From Photobacterium swingsii (GTDB lineage: Bacteria > Pseudomonadota > Gammaproteobacteria > Enterobacterales > Vibrionaceae), in NCBI RefSeq assembly GCF_024346715.1, contig NZ_AP024853.1:1054001-1118000 (forward strand): a DNA stretch of 64,000 nt, written 5' to 3'. The translations under genes and the position numbers were made by a program. The number at the start of each line of letters is the position of its first letter. Position 1 is the first letter of the stretch. Below, in pieces: positions 53,457 through 62,325 of the stretch. The notes below the pieces were generated by a model. The model was not told where the DNA came from. It did no database searches and worked only from the letters and a program-made list of their open reading frames with translations.

Positions 53457-53875
53457 GCTTAACTTTCATACCGCGATTTTATTTTCTATATCAAATGAAA
53501 ATATTTACACACGGAAGTGAAATCGATTTCTTTTATAAAAAGCAATACATTAAAACATCCATTTTGACACCACATTTCCCCCTATATTCCTTACCTGCTG
53601 ATAATGCAATTTAGAGTATTAAGTCTTTCACACTTTAGTTGCTTTTATTTGCTTTATTTTTATTATTATCATCTAATAAATAAGCAATTAATATCACTAA
53701 AATCAATTGCATTTTTATCCAATCATTTACTTAAAATCGGCACTCTATAAATTTAATTGCACTTTAATTTATGCATTTAATTCCTCTAGCACTTAAATGC
53801 TCAATATTTATAATGCTGACGTTAAATTACTGACACTGAATAAATCTGCAACGAGTAATAATCAACGGATGACGT
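53457..53875. other. 419-base AT-rich gap upstream of endonuclease gene
   Basis: Very AT-rich, with no open frame or clear operator that I can support. It probably carries the endonuclease promoter near its right end. Confidence 0.4.
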
Positions 53876-54670
53876 ATGAAAAAACTCCTCGCAATTAATC
53901 TCTGCTTACTTTCATCAGTAGCTTTTGCTTCTCCTTCAACCATCACAAACAGTGCTCCAGGTGGGTATTACATTGAGGCACAGGGATTATCCGGTGAAGC
54001 ACTCAAAGACATGCTTGGCATTATTGCAGCACGCGGACAACATCAGCTAAGCTATGGTCAAGTTTGGTCAGCATTAAAAGATACCAACGAAGATCCAAAT
54101 AACAGCAACAATGTCATTTTGTATTATAGCGGTCGATCACAATCAAAAGATTTCAATTCATCAACAACCAATAATCAAGATGCGTGGAACCGTGAACACA
54201 TTTGGCCAAAATCATTTGGCTTTAAGCGTAAAAATCAATGGGGATATACTGATATCCACCACTTACAACCGACCGATGCCAAAATAAACTCGATTAGATC
54301 AAACAAAGACTTCGGCTATGGTGGCCAACCTATTGCTAAATCCCCCTTTAATAAAACCACTACAACCACTTTTGAACCAAGAGATGCAGTAAAAGGGGAT
54401 ACCGCCCGCTCCATCTTTTATATGGCTGTTCGCTACCAAGGTGACGATGCCAACATGCCAGATCTCTATATCGTCGATGATACATCCAGCACCTCGGGTC
54501 AACCTAAAATAGGTAAACTCTGTACCCTGCTTCAATGGCACAATGCCGATCCTGTCGATGACTGGGAGCAACAACGTCACGAGAAAGTCGTGAAGTGGCA
54601 AGGCAACCGCAACCCATTTATCGATAATCCAACCTGGGTAAATGCTATCTACGACAGTAAGTGTCAATAA
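53876..54670 (+). CDS. Secreted/periplasmic endonuclease I (EndA/Dns family)
   Basis: This 264-residue nuclease has a Sec signal (LLAINLCLLSSVAFA). The beta-beta-alpha-metal catalytic motif is in WNREHIWPKSFGF with the general-base His, followed by DIHHLQPTDAKINSIRSNKDF with metal-site residues. Cysteines near the C-terminus (IGKLCTLLQW, DSKCQ) fit the conserved disulfide of Vibrio Vvn/Dns. It cuts DNA and RNA non-specifically outside the cytoplasm and can limit DNA uptake. A strong terminator follows. Confidence 0.92.
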   Translation: MKKLLAINLCLLSSVAFASPSTITNSAPGGYYIEAQGLSGEALKDMLGIIAARGQHQLSYGQVWSALKDTNEDPNNSNNVILYYSGRSQSKDFNSSTTNNQDAWNREHIWPKSFGFKRKNQWGYTDIHHLQPTDAKINSIRSNKDFGYGGQPIAKSPFNKTTTTTFEPRDAVKGDTARSIFYMAVRYQGDDANMPDLYIVDDTSSTSGQPKIGKLCTLLQWHNADPVDDWEQQRHEKVVKWQGNRNPFIDNPTWVNAIYDSKCQ

Positions 54671-54679
54671 GCCTCAAAG

Positions 54680-54704
54680 CGAGTTAGCCAAGCTGGCTAA
54701 CTCG
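54680..54704 (+). terminator. Terminator of the endonuclease gene
   Basis: A perfect 11-bp stem (CGAGTTAGCCA/TGGCTAACTCG) with a 3-base loop lies 10 bases after the stop. Confidence 0.75.
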
Positions 54705-54802
54705 TACTCACCTGTTAGATTTAACCAACTATCACGCCTGCCTCAGCCATTGTTACACATAGAAAAATTAAAATATCAAAAGGAGTTGAATCCATATTTT
54801 TA

Positions 54803-54825
54803 AAGTTGTATTTTATTTGCAACTT
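54803..54825. promoter_or_regulatory. NsrR-type operator upstream of alternative oxidase
   Basis: Two arms, AAGTTGTATTT and ATTTGCAACTT, separated by one T, match the 11-1-11 layout of NsrR sites (AAGATGCATTT-n-AAATGCATCTT). The site ends 23 bases before the oxidase start. It suggests repression that is lifted by nitric oxide. Confidence 0.75.
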
Positions 54826-54848
54826 TAAAAATATAAAGGCTCAACACC

Positions 54849-55484
54849 ATGTCAGATTTTGAATTAAAGCACAAAAACGCCTGCAAGCTCTCTGAGCATA
54901 TCGCATATAAAATCACGCAATTTCTCAAGTTTATGCTCAACATTTTCTATGGCACTAAATACGCCAAACGCGCGGTGATTTTAGAAACAATTGCCGCTGT
55001 ACCGGGCATGGTTGCAGGCATGTTTAACCATCTAAAAGCCCTGCGCAGAATGAAAGATGATGAAGGCTGGATCCGTGAGTTATTGAGTGAAGCCGAGAAC
55101 GAGCGGATGCACTTAATGATCTTTTTAGATATCGCCAAACCTAGCTGGGTTGAACGCGCGCTGGTTCTTCTCGGGCAAGCTGTATTCATTGTGGTTTATA
55201 GCTTCATTTATCTACTTTCTTCTAAAGTCGCCCATCGCGTAGTGGGGTATTTCGAAGAAGAAGCCTGTAAAAGTTATACCGAGTACTTAGCCAAAATTGA
55301 TTCGGGTGAAGTCGATAATGTTCCAGCGCCTCAAATCGCCATTGATTACTACCAACTGCCACAAGATGCCTTACTGCGCGATGTGATCTTACAGATCCGC
55401 GAAGACGAAGCGAAACACAGGGATCGTAATCATTCTTTTGCCGATGCTTATGAGAATAACGATTTACCCGCTCATCAACATTAA
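54849..55484 (+). CDS. aox: Alternative (cyanide-insensitive) ubiquinol oxidase
   Basis: This 211-residue di-iron oxidase has all four ligand motifs of the AOX family: LETIAAVPG, SEAENERMHLM, FEEEACKSY and REDEAKHRDRNHSFAD. A hydrophobic helix (VLLGQAVFIVVYSFIYLL) anchors it to the inner membrane. It oxidises quinol and reduces oxygen to water without pumping protons, and stays active when nitric oxide blocks haem-copper oxidases. It lies directly behind the NsrR-like site, as reported for Vibrio fischeri. The start is ATG 54849, with AAAGG about 13 bases upstream. Confidence 0.95.
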   Translation: MSDFELKHKNACKLSEHIAYKITQFLKFMLNIFYGTKYAKRAVILETIAAVPGMVAGMFNHLKALRRMKDDEGWIRELLSEAENERMHLMIFLDIAKPSWVERALVLLGQAVFIVVYSFIYLLSSKVAHRVVGYFEEEACKSYTEYLAKIDSGEVDNVPAPQIAIDYYQLPQDALLRDVILQIREDEAKHRDRNHSFADAYENNDLPAHQH

Positions 55485-55621
55485 TGCCTCTCTTGTCACT
55501 TTGGCAAACAACAGCTCAATGCCGAAGTGACATCCCCTGCACACTGTGAAATATAACGATTACTTACGAAAAGTAACAAGGATCAGTGGTGCAATAACGT
55601 CAGCCAAAAATAGGATATACC

Positions 55622-56458
55622 ATGAAAAAAATAGCTCTTGTAACTGGTGCTAACTCAGGTATGGGGTTTGCGACAACGCGATTACTGTCTGAGAGCGGCT
55701 ACATTGTGTATGCTGGAGTACGTAGATCAGAAGCTGCTACATTGATGAATGAAACGGCCAGCGCTCTGAACCTTCCTATCTTTCCCGTTCATCTCGATGT
55801 TACTGACAATGAGAGCATCAAACTTGCTATTAACACGATCGCCCGCAAGGAAGGTCAACTTGATGTGCTAGTCAATAACGCAGGCTATGGCCTAGTCGCC
55901 AGTGTTGAAGAGGGAACCGATGAGGAGTTTATCAACCAATTTGATGTGAACGTATTTGGTGTGTTGCGTACTTGCCGTGAAGTTATTCCTATGATGCGCC
56001 AACAAAACGCAGGTACCATCATAAATATCAGTTCATTTTTAGGTAAAATGGGGCTGCCACTTCTGACTCACTATAATGCCACTAAATATGCAGTCGAAGG
56101 TATCACAGACTCACTTCGCTACGAGTTACACCCTTTCAATATCAAAGTCCACACAGTCGCTCCTGGATTATTTAAAACAGGGTTTGTTAAGCACGGTCTT
56201 AGCGCTAATAGCGCAACCCTTGCTGAATCGTCACCTTATGCGTCGCAAGCGAGTACCTTACTCCCAATTGTAAGTGACAAGGTTAATAACGGCCCTACCC
56301 CCGATGCAGTCGCACAATCTGTGTTAGAGGTTCTATTAGATCAAAACGCTCCAGCTCGAACGCCTGCTGGTGATGATTCAACGTTCTTCAGTAACCTTGC
56401 TGACAGCCTATCTCAAGAAGCTTTTGAAGCCAGTGTACGAGAGCAACTTGGACTATAA
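55622..56458 (+). CDS. Short-chain dehydrogenase/reductase
   Basis: This 278-residue classical SDR has the NAD(P) motif VTGANSGMGFATT, NNAGYG, and the catalytic HYNATKYAVEG with an upstream ISSF Ser. The GVRRSEA segment after strand 2 suggests NADP preference. The substrate cannot be named; close relatives are general oxidoreductases or ketone reductases. It stands alone, about 140 bases after the oxidase gene, with a strong terminator after it. Confidence 0.88.
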   Translation: MKKIALVTGANSGMGFATTRLLSESGYIVYAGVRRSEAATLMNETASALNLPIFPVHLDVTDNESIKLAINTIARKEGQLDVLVNNAGYGLVASVEEGTDEEFINQFDVNVFGVLRTCREVIPMMRQQNAGTIINISSFLGKMGLPLLTHYNATKYAVEGITDSLRYELHPFNIKVHTVAPGLFKTGFVKHGLSANSATLAESSPYASQASTLLPIVSDKVNNGPTPDAVAQSVLEVLLDQNAPARTPAGDDSTFFSNLADSLSQEAFEASVREQLGL

Positions 56459-56536
56459 CTTAGTACCTAAATACTGGCATAGAGACTGATATAGAAACTA
56501 CTATAGATACTTAAAAAATTAGCTATCTATGAAAAT

Positions 56537-56563
56537 AAAGCCTTGGTGCATGACCAAGGCTTT
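56537..56563. terminator. Bidirectional terminator, SDR / sugar-acid operon
   Basis: A perfect 11-bp stem (AAAGCCTTGGT/ACCAAGGCTTT) with a 5-base loop lies between convergent genes and marks the left end of the TRAP operon. Confidence 0.8.
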
Positions 56564-56607
56564 CATTCAATGTAAAACAGATTACGAGGCTCACTTACCA
56601 CTCGTTG

Positions 56608-57576
56608 TTATTCGGTCGTATCCAAAATAAAAGCAAACTCATTCAAGAATGCGTCTATATCCTGACGATCCAATTCACTTAAAGGGTAATCCGGCTTTCG
56701 GCAATAGTTAGTCGCAATAATACCGCGCCTGACCAGTATTTCCTTTTCTACTGCGATGATGTACTCACAGTGGGTCATCCATTTGCTGATATATCGAAAC
56801 AGCAGGGTATGCAGTGCCTGTGCTTTTTGCTTCTCTCCATCCTGCCATAACTGATATATCGCATTGTAGATCTCAGTGAAAGAGCAGCCCGGCATCACCC
56901 CCTTTCCTCCCACTTCAAGCATATCCAGCATATATAAGCCGGCGTAACCGTTCATGATCACCGCATCGGGCAATAACGTAAGCAGCTGCTGAGCATATTC
57001 CACCGGCGGGTTACACTCAATTTTAAACACCGCATTAGGATAATTATCGGTGATGGCTTTCATGTCTTGCGGTGTGATCGGAATCCCCGTTTCTGTTGGC
57101 GCGTATTGGATCAAGACTGGAATATCAACCGCACTCAGCACACGTTGAATATGATAAATAATATGCTCGTTACTTGGGTTCAAGAAAAACGGTGGCAATA
57201 GCATTAAGCTATCAAAGCCTTGTTGTTGATATTCTTTGGCTTGTTGCACCGCTAGTTCAGTGGCGTGTTCTGTAATTGAGACACAACTAAACACCTGAGA
57301 TTCAGATGTCAGCGCCTGAAACCAGCCCGCAAGCATCCGCTTCTCATCTTGGTTGAGCTTATAAAACTCACTCGCAATCCCAAATAAAGTTAAGCCATGA
57401 CATCCAGTGCGGATCAAGTGCGCGACCAATTGTTTAAAGCTTTCTATATCAACAGCGCCATTATCAGCAAATGGCATCGCAACGATCGGATTAACGCCAA
57501 AAATATCTGCTGGGATTAATTGGGACGCTTGTGCAGTACAAGACGCTATTAAGGTATCTGTTTGTGAGCTAATCAT
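56608..57576 (-). CDS. DapA-family lyase, probable keto-deoxy sugar-acid aldolase
   Basis: This 322-residue TIM-barrel protein of the dihydrodipicolinate synthase/N-acetylneuraminate lyase family has the GLTLFGIASEF phosphate/carboxylate loop (in place of GTTGE), the Tyr in VLIQYAPTETG, and the Schiff-base Lys in NAVFKIECNPP. In a sugar-acid operon it is best read as an aldolase or dehydratase for a 2-keto-3-deoxy acid (YagE/YjhH-like role), not as DapA. It overlaps the IlvD-type gene by an ATGA, so both steps are probably coupled. Confidence 0.8.
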   Translation of the reverse strand: MISSQTDTLIASCTAQASQLIPADIFGVNPIVAMPFADNGAVDIESFKQLVAHLIRTGCHGLTLFGIASEFYKLNQDEKRMLAGWFQALTSESQVFSCVSITEHATELAVQQAKEYQQQGFDSLMLLPPFFLNPSNEHIIYHIQRVLSAVDIPVLIQYAPTETGIPITPQDMKAITDNYPNAVFKIECNPPVEYAQQLLTLLPDAVIMNGYAGLYMLDMLEVGGKGVMPGCSFTEIYNAIYQLWQDGEKQKAQALHTLLFRYISKWMTHCEYIIAVEKEILVRRGIIATNYCRKPDYPLSELDRQDIDAFLNEFAFILDTTE

Positions 57577-59276
57577 TTCAAAATCGCTCCATGTGCTGCC
57601 GATGAAACACGATCCCGATACAAACGCAGGAAGCCTTTGGGCACTTCTTTATGTAGCCTTGTCCACGCCGCCCTTCGGGTTGCAATCGCTCCCTCATCTA
57701 ACTCCAACGTGATTTCGCGTGTCGTGAGATCAATCGTTATATCATCACCATCTTGCACGACACCAATCAAGCCTCCTTCATAAGCTTCTGGCGAAATATG
57801 CCCGACAAACAGCCCACGATTCGAGCCCGAAAAACGACCGTCGGTGATCAAAGCACAACGTTCAGAAAGTCCCATCCCTTCCAACAGCTTCATGGGTTTA
57901 TACATTTCAGGTAAACCTGCGCCACCTGTGGTGCCTTCATACCGAATGACAATGACAGATTTTTCTTTAATGGCTCCCTGCATAATGGCTTCAATCGCGG
58001 CTTGTTCAGAATCAAATACCACGGCTTTGCCAGTAAAATGAAACATGTCTTTGGGCACGGCTGCTGGTTTGGCGACGGAACCCCAAGGCGACAAGTTGCC
58101 TTTCAATACCCCCACCCCCGATTCCAACATAAAAGGATCATCAATCGGACGGATCAACGCACGGTTGTCAGTCGTGGCCACAGCAGACAGACAGTCTCGC
58201 TTGGTACCTGCAACGGTTAATGCATCGAGTTCTAATAATGGCGCAAGCTCTTTTTCGACCGCAGCCACGCCACCAGCTTCAAAGAAATCAACCATGTCGT
58301 ATTCAGAAGCTGGGTAGATTGACGCGAGCAAAGGCACCTTACGGCTCATTTGATCAAACACATCTAAATCTAGCTCACCTAAGCCCGCTTCATAGTGGAT
58401 CGCTTGTAAGTGAATAATGGCATTAGTCGAACCGCCCGTGGCTAACAAGGTGCAAATGGCATTATGGATCCCTTGCTTGGTAATAATTTTTCGCGCGGTT
58501 AACCCCTCTTCCAGCATGCCAACAATGCGTTTCCCGCTCTGGTAGCCCACTTGTAAGCGTTGTGGGTGAATAGCTGGAATAGTGGCGGTTTGCGGCAAGG
58601 TCATACCCAGAGATTCCGACAAACAGCACATGGTATTCGCTGTGCCATACATGGTGCAGGATCCAATAGTTGGCTCGGCCAGATCTTCAATTTTTCGAAA
58701 CTCTTGCTCGTCGATCTGCCCTTTATTTTTCCAGCCAATCGCTTCGGTAACGATATTGCCATCCCAATGCTTACCTGCATACTCTGCAGGGTACATAGGC
58801 CCACCATTAACCAAAATGGCGGGAATATCCAACCTTGCAGCTGCCATTAGCATGGCTGGAACAATTTTGTCGCACGAGCCAAGCAACACCATAGCATCAA
58901 AGTTATGCGCTCTGACCATAACCTCGATCGAAGCGGTGATCACCTCTCGCCCCGCTAAGATATAGCGCATCCCTATGTGCCCTTCAGCAATGCCATCACA
59001 GGGGGCAATCGTACCAAACGTCATAGCGGTTCCCCCCGCCTCTTCAATCCCTCGGATCACTTCGGCACCAACAACATCAAGATTCGCATGCCCAGCCGTG
59101 GCATTGGTGTAGCTATTCACTACCGCAATAATGGGCTGTCGTAAGGCACTGTCACTGTGCCCCATTGATTTATACAAAGCGCGTTTTAACGCACCATCAT
59201 CGTCTTTCAGTATTTCATTGTGGTGAGGCACACACGCCCCTCCGCCACATGAACCGCACGAGCCACAATTACTCAT
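57573..59276 (-). CDS. IlvD/Edd-family sugar-acid dehydratase
   Basis: This 567-residue Fe-S dehydratase shows AVVNSYTNATAGHANLD, VLLGSCDKIVPAMLMAA with a cluster Cys, GSCTMYGTANTMCC and LITDGRFSGSNRGLFVGHISPEA. The family includes dihydroxyacid, phosphogluconate and aldonate dehydratases; with the DapA-like and TRAP genes, a pentonate or hexonate substrate fits best. The N-terminus carries an unusual Cys-rich tract (NCGSCGSCGGGAC). I use ATG 59276, behind GGAGTGGTAACT; a GTG three codons earlier would overlap dgoD. Confidence 0.85.
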   Translation of the reverse strand: MSNCGSCGSCGGGACVPHHNEILKDDDGALKRALYKSMGHSDSALRQPIIAVVNSYTNATAGHANLDVVGAEVIRGIEEAGGTAMTFGTIAPCDGIAEGHIGMRYILAGREVITASIEVMVRAHNFDAMVLLGSCDKIVPAMLMAAARLDIPAILVNGGPMYPAEYAGKHWDGNIVTEAIGWKNKGQIDEQEFRKIEDLAEPTIGSCTMYGTANTMCCLSESLGMTLPQTATIPAIHPQRLQVGYQSGKRIVGMLEEGLTARKIITKQGIHNAICTLLATGGSTNAIIHLQAIHYEAGLGELDLDVFDQMSRKVPLLASIYPASEYDMVDFFEAGGVAAVEKELAPLLELDALTVAGTKRDCLSAVATTDNRALIRPIDDPFMLESGVGVLKGNLSPWGSVAKPAAVPKDMFHFTGKAVVFDSEQAAIEAIMQGAIKEKSVIVIRYEGTTGGAGLPEMYKPMKLLEGMGLSERCALITDGRFSGSNRGLFVGHISPEAYEGGLIGVVQDGDDITIDLTTREITLELDEGAIATRRAAWTRLHKEVPKGFLRLYRDRVSSAAHGAILK

Positions 59277-59278
59277 AG

Positions 59279-60436
59279 TTACCACTCCGCAAACGAACCG
59301 TCTTTATTAGTCCAGTGGGGGTTACGCCATTTCGGTTGCGTCAACGCTTTATCGTGTTGAGCTCGCATGAAATCTTCGTCGATTTCAATGCCAAGCCCTG
59401 CCCCTTCAAGGTTCAAACAGTAACCATGGTCAAAATCAAAAACGTCTTTGTTCTTGATATAATCCAGTACGTCATTACCTTTGTTGTAATGAATACCAAT
59501 ACTTTGCTCTTGAATGATGGCGTTCTGACAAGTGGTATCAATGTGCACAGAAGAGGCCAACGCAATCGCGCCTAAAGGACAGTGTGGCGCCAAGGCCACA
59601 TCGTAAGTTTCAGCCATAGAAGCAATCTTCTTGAGCTCCGTCAGTCCACCGCAATGGCACACATCAGGCTGAATAATATCAACACCACCATGTTCGAGTA
59701 GTTTTTTGAACTCCCAGCGCGAATGAAGGCGTTCGCCTGTCGCAATCGGGATTGCACCGTATTGTGCAATTTCATGGATACAGTCAAAGTGCTCAGCCAG
59801 TACCGGTTCTTCCACAAACATAGGGCGCATCGGCTCTAGTTCTTTCATCATGATTTTTGCCATGGCCTTATGCACTCGACCATGAAAATCAATCCCGATA
59901 CCAAAATCATTACCCATGGCATCGCGTAAGCCTTGAACACGATCCAGCAAGGCATCAACTTTGCTAAAATCATCAATAAAATTCAGCTCTTCAGTGCCGT
60001 TCATCTTAATCGCGTTAAAACCTAATTCTTTACGCTCCTTTGCCATACGAACGACATCATCTGGCCTATCGCCACCTATCCATGAATAAGTTTGTATTTT
60101 GTCACGGCATTTTCCTCCTAGCAGCTGGTAGGCAGGTACATCTAATGCTTTACCTTTGATATCCCACAGGGCTTGATCTATGCCTGATAACGCACTCATC
60201 ATCACTGGACCGCCGCGGTAAAACGTCGAGCGATATAAATAGTTCCAATGCAATTCAATATCACGCGGGTCTTTCCCTATCAGGTATTCCATCAACTCAT
60301 CGACACAGGTATGTACCGTATGAGTGCGCCCTTCTAAGCTCGGTTCCCCCCACCCAACAATGCCTTCATCTGTGATGATTTTCAGAAAGCCCCAGCGTGG
60401 AGCAACAATGAATTTTTCGTAGCCAATAATCTTCAT
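59279..60436 (-). CDS. dgoD: D-galactonate dehydratase (DgoD-like)
   Basis: This 385-residue enolase-superfamily enzyme is close to E. coli DgoD along its length: APRWGFLKIITDEGIVGWGEP, YRSTFYRGGPVMMSALSGIDQALWDIKGK, FGIGIDFHGRVHKAMAK with the metal Asp and catalytic His, FVEEPVLAEHFD, and LAPHCPLGAIALAS. It dehydrates D-galactonate to 2-keto-3-deoxygalactonate. The high similarity makes the name likely, although related aldonates are possible. It sits between the IlvD-type gene and the TRAP permease gene. Confidence 0.88.
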   Translation of the reverse strand: MKIIGYEKFIVAPRWGFLKIITDEGIVGWGEPSLEGRTHTVHTCVDELMEYLIGKDPRDIELHWNYLYRSTFYRGGPVMMSALSGIDQALWDIKGKALDVPAYQLLGGKCRDKIQTYSWIGGDRPDDVVRMAKERKELGFNAIKMNGTEELNFIDDFSKVDALLDRVQGLRDAMGNDFGIGIDFHGRVHKAMAKIMMKELEPMRPMFVEEPVLAEHFDCIHEIAQYGAIPIATGERLHSRWEFKKLLEHGGVDIIQPDVCHCGGLTELKKIASMAETYDVALAPHCPLGAIALASSVHIDTTCQNAIIQEQSIGIHYNKGNDVLDYIKNKDVFDFDHGYCLNLEGAGLGIEIDEDFMRAQHDKALTQPKWRNPHWTNKDGSFAEW

Positions 60437-60445
60437 AATTCAGCC

Positions 60446-61726
60446 TTACTTAAATAGATCGGGTAGGAAAGTAATAACGCCAGGCATAAACACCAATGCT
60501 ATTTGCACAAGCAACATACTGATTAAAAATGGAATAACAGCACGAGTTAGCTGAACCATTGACGAGCCGGTGATCCCTTTAGCAACAAATAAATTCACCC
60601 CGACAGGTGGCGTAATCAATGCCAGCTCAGTACCCACAATCAGGATGATGCCGAAGTGGAATGGACTCACACCAAGCTCGACCAAAATAGGTAAGAACAA
60701 GGGGGTATAAATTAAGATTTGAGCAGCTGTTTCGATAAACAGACCGGTAAACATGATTAAGGCAACAAAGATCAACAGAATCAGTGTAGGGCTATCAGTA
60801 AATTGTAAAATCGCCTCACCGATCATTTGCGGGATCATACTGATCGTTAAATAACGCGCAAAAGCAGTCGCAAAGCCAAGGATAATAATGACACAGCCCG
60901 TGGTTAACGCTGCCCGTGAAACTGTTGGTATTAAATCTTTAAAGGTCATTTCTTTATGAATAAAGAAACTGACTATCAAGGTGTAAATAACCGTAATACA
61001 CGCGGCTTCTGTGGCAGTGAAAATACCAGAGTAAATGCCCCCCAAGATGATGACAGGGGTCAGTAGTGCCCATTTAGCTTCAAGAAAAGTTTCTTTTACT
61101 TTTGAAAGTGAAAAATCTTCATCTTGGCCTTTATAACCACGCCTCTTAGCAATGATGTAAACTGCTAAAATCAAACCAAAACCAATCATGCCGCCCGGAA
61201 TAAATCCCGCCAAGAACATATCGCCAATCGAAATTTCAGCAGTGACCGCATAGATGATCATCGGAATCGACGGTGGAATAAGGATCCCAAGCGAACCCGC
61301 AGATGCGGTTAGCGCCCCCGCGAAGTGGCGGTTATACCCCTTTTCTATCATCGAAGGCACCATCATGGAGCCAATCGCGGCAACCGTAGCGGGTGATGAA
61401 CCAGAGATAGCAGCAAAGAACATGCATGCCACGACAGTGACAATACCAAGTCCACCAGCCGTTCGCCCAACTAAACTGGCAGCAAAGTTAACGATTCGCT
61501 TAGAAAGGCCACCTTTCTCCATCACAAAACCAGCCATAATAAACATTGGAATGGCAAGGTATGTAAATGAATCCAGCGAAGTAAAAGCAATTTGAGCAAT
61601 AAACGAAATTGGAATATCTGCCAGCATTAAGGCAAAGGCGGTACACATACCAATACTAATGGCTATGGGCATACCAACGGCAAGTAATACAACAAAGACA
61701 AACATTGTCATTAGAAACACGTCCAT
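60446..61726 (-). CDS. TRAP transporter large permease (DctM)
   Basis: This 426-residue protein has about twelve hydrophobic helices and the DctM signatures GSSPATVAAIGSMMVPSMIEKGY, GSLGILIPPSIPMIIYA and LITPPVGVNLFVAKGI. It forms the Na+-driven channel of a TRAP transporter with the small DctQ subunit and the DctP binding protein. It overlaps dctQ by 1 base. The likely cargo is the sugar acid handled by the downstream dehydratases. Confidence 0.92.
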   Translation of the reverse strand: MDVFLMTMFVFVVLLAVGMPIAISIGMCTAFALMLADIPISFIAQIAFTSLDSFTYLAIPMFIMAGFVMEKGGLSKRIVNFAASLVGRTAGGLGIVTVVACMFFAAISGSSPATVAAIGSMMVPSMIEKGYNRHFAGALTASAGSLGILIPPSIPMIIYAVTAEISIGDMFLAGFIPGGMIGFGLILAVYIIAKRRGYKGQDEDFSLSKVKETFLEAKWALLTPVIILGGIYSGIFTATEAACITVIYTLIVSFFIHKEMTFKDLIPTVSRAALTTGCVIIILGFATAFARYLTISMIPQMIGEAILQFTDSPTLILLIFVALIMFTGLFIETAAQILIYTPLFLPILVELGVSPFHFGIILIVGTELALITPPVGVNLFVAKGITGSSMVQLTRAVIPFLISMLLVQIALVFMPGVITFLPDLFK

Positions 61727-62271
61727 TATTTGTCTCCTCGCTCATCTTTAATTTTTTGTAAGGCTTCTTCTGCTTCACTTGGCGCATATTCTTGTTCGAG
61801 TTTACCTGTGACTCTTCGATATACTCGCTGAACTAATCTCAATGCGATTAAATAAAAGGTGAATGGAATAATTGCGTATACCCAACCAGCTTGCCATTCT
61901 AATGCTGGTGTTGTTTGTTCGATAGCTAATGCATCTACCGACAATTCCAAACCATAATAACCAACCCAACCCATAAAACCGGCAAAAGATAAATCAATAA
62001 TAGAATCTAATACTTTTTTATTTTTGCCTTTTACAAAACCATCAATGACTTCAACTCGAACATGCGCTCCGCGAACAACGGCTAAACTTGCCGAAAAATA
62101 AACTAACGCAATAAACACATAACGGGATAACTCTTCAGTCCAAGACAGAGAAAAATTAAAAACAAATCTAAATAATATTTGCAAAAAGCACAGAATAATT
62201 AGAGCAATAAAAAGAAACGTACTTATGTACTCTTCAATATTGTCTAAGAATGAAGTTTTCTTATCATTCAT
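61726..62271 (-). CDS. TRAP transporter small permease (DctQ)
   Basis: This 181-residue protein has four hydrophobic helices and the DctQ pattern LSWTEELSRYVFIALVYFSASLAVVRGAHVRVEVIDGF. Its charged C-terminal tail (YAPSEAEEALQKIKDERGDK) is cytoplasmic. It connects the DctP and DctM subunits. It lies 54 bases after dctP, with a hairpin in between. Confidence 0.9.
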   Translation of the reverse strand: MNDKKTSFLDNIEEYISTFLFIALIILCFLQILFRFVFNFSLSWTEELSRYVFIALVYFSASLAVVRGAHVRVEVIDGFVKGKNKKVLDSIIDLSFAGFMGWVGYYGLELSVDALAIEQTTPALEWQAGWVYAIIPFTFYLIALRLVQRVYRRVTGKLEQEYAPSEAEEALQKIKDERGDK

Positions 62272-62293
62272 AACAGCACCATATTTTAATTAT

Positions 62294-62314
62294 AGGGCTG
62301 CATTGCACAGCCCT
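62294..62314 (-). repeat. Intercistronic hairpin between dctP and dctQ
   Basis: A 7-bp GC-rich stem (AGGGCTG/CAGCCCT) with a 7-base loop follows the dctP stop. TRAP operons often hold such hairpins to make more binding protein than permease. Confidence 0.5.
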
Positions 62315-62325
62315 TTCGCGATAAT

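Noticed and set aside
61254..61595. 113-codon plus-strand frame opposite dctM
   Set aside because: It is a complement shadow of the DctM gene; DctM has clear family motifs through this stretch.
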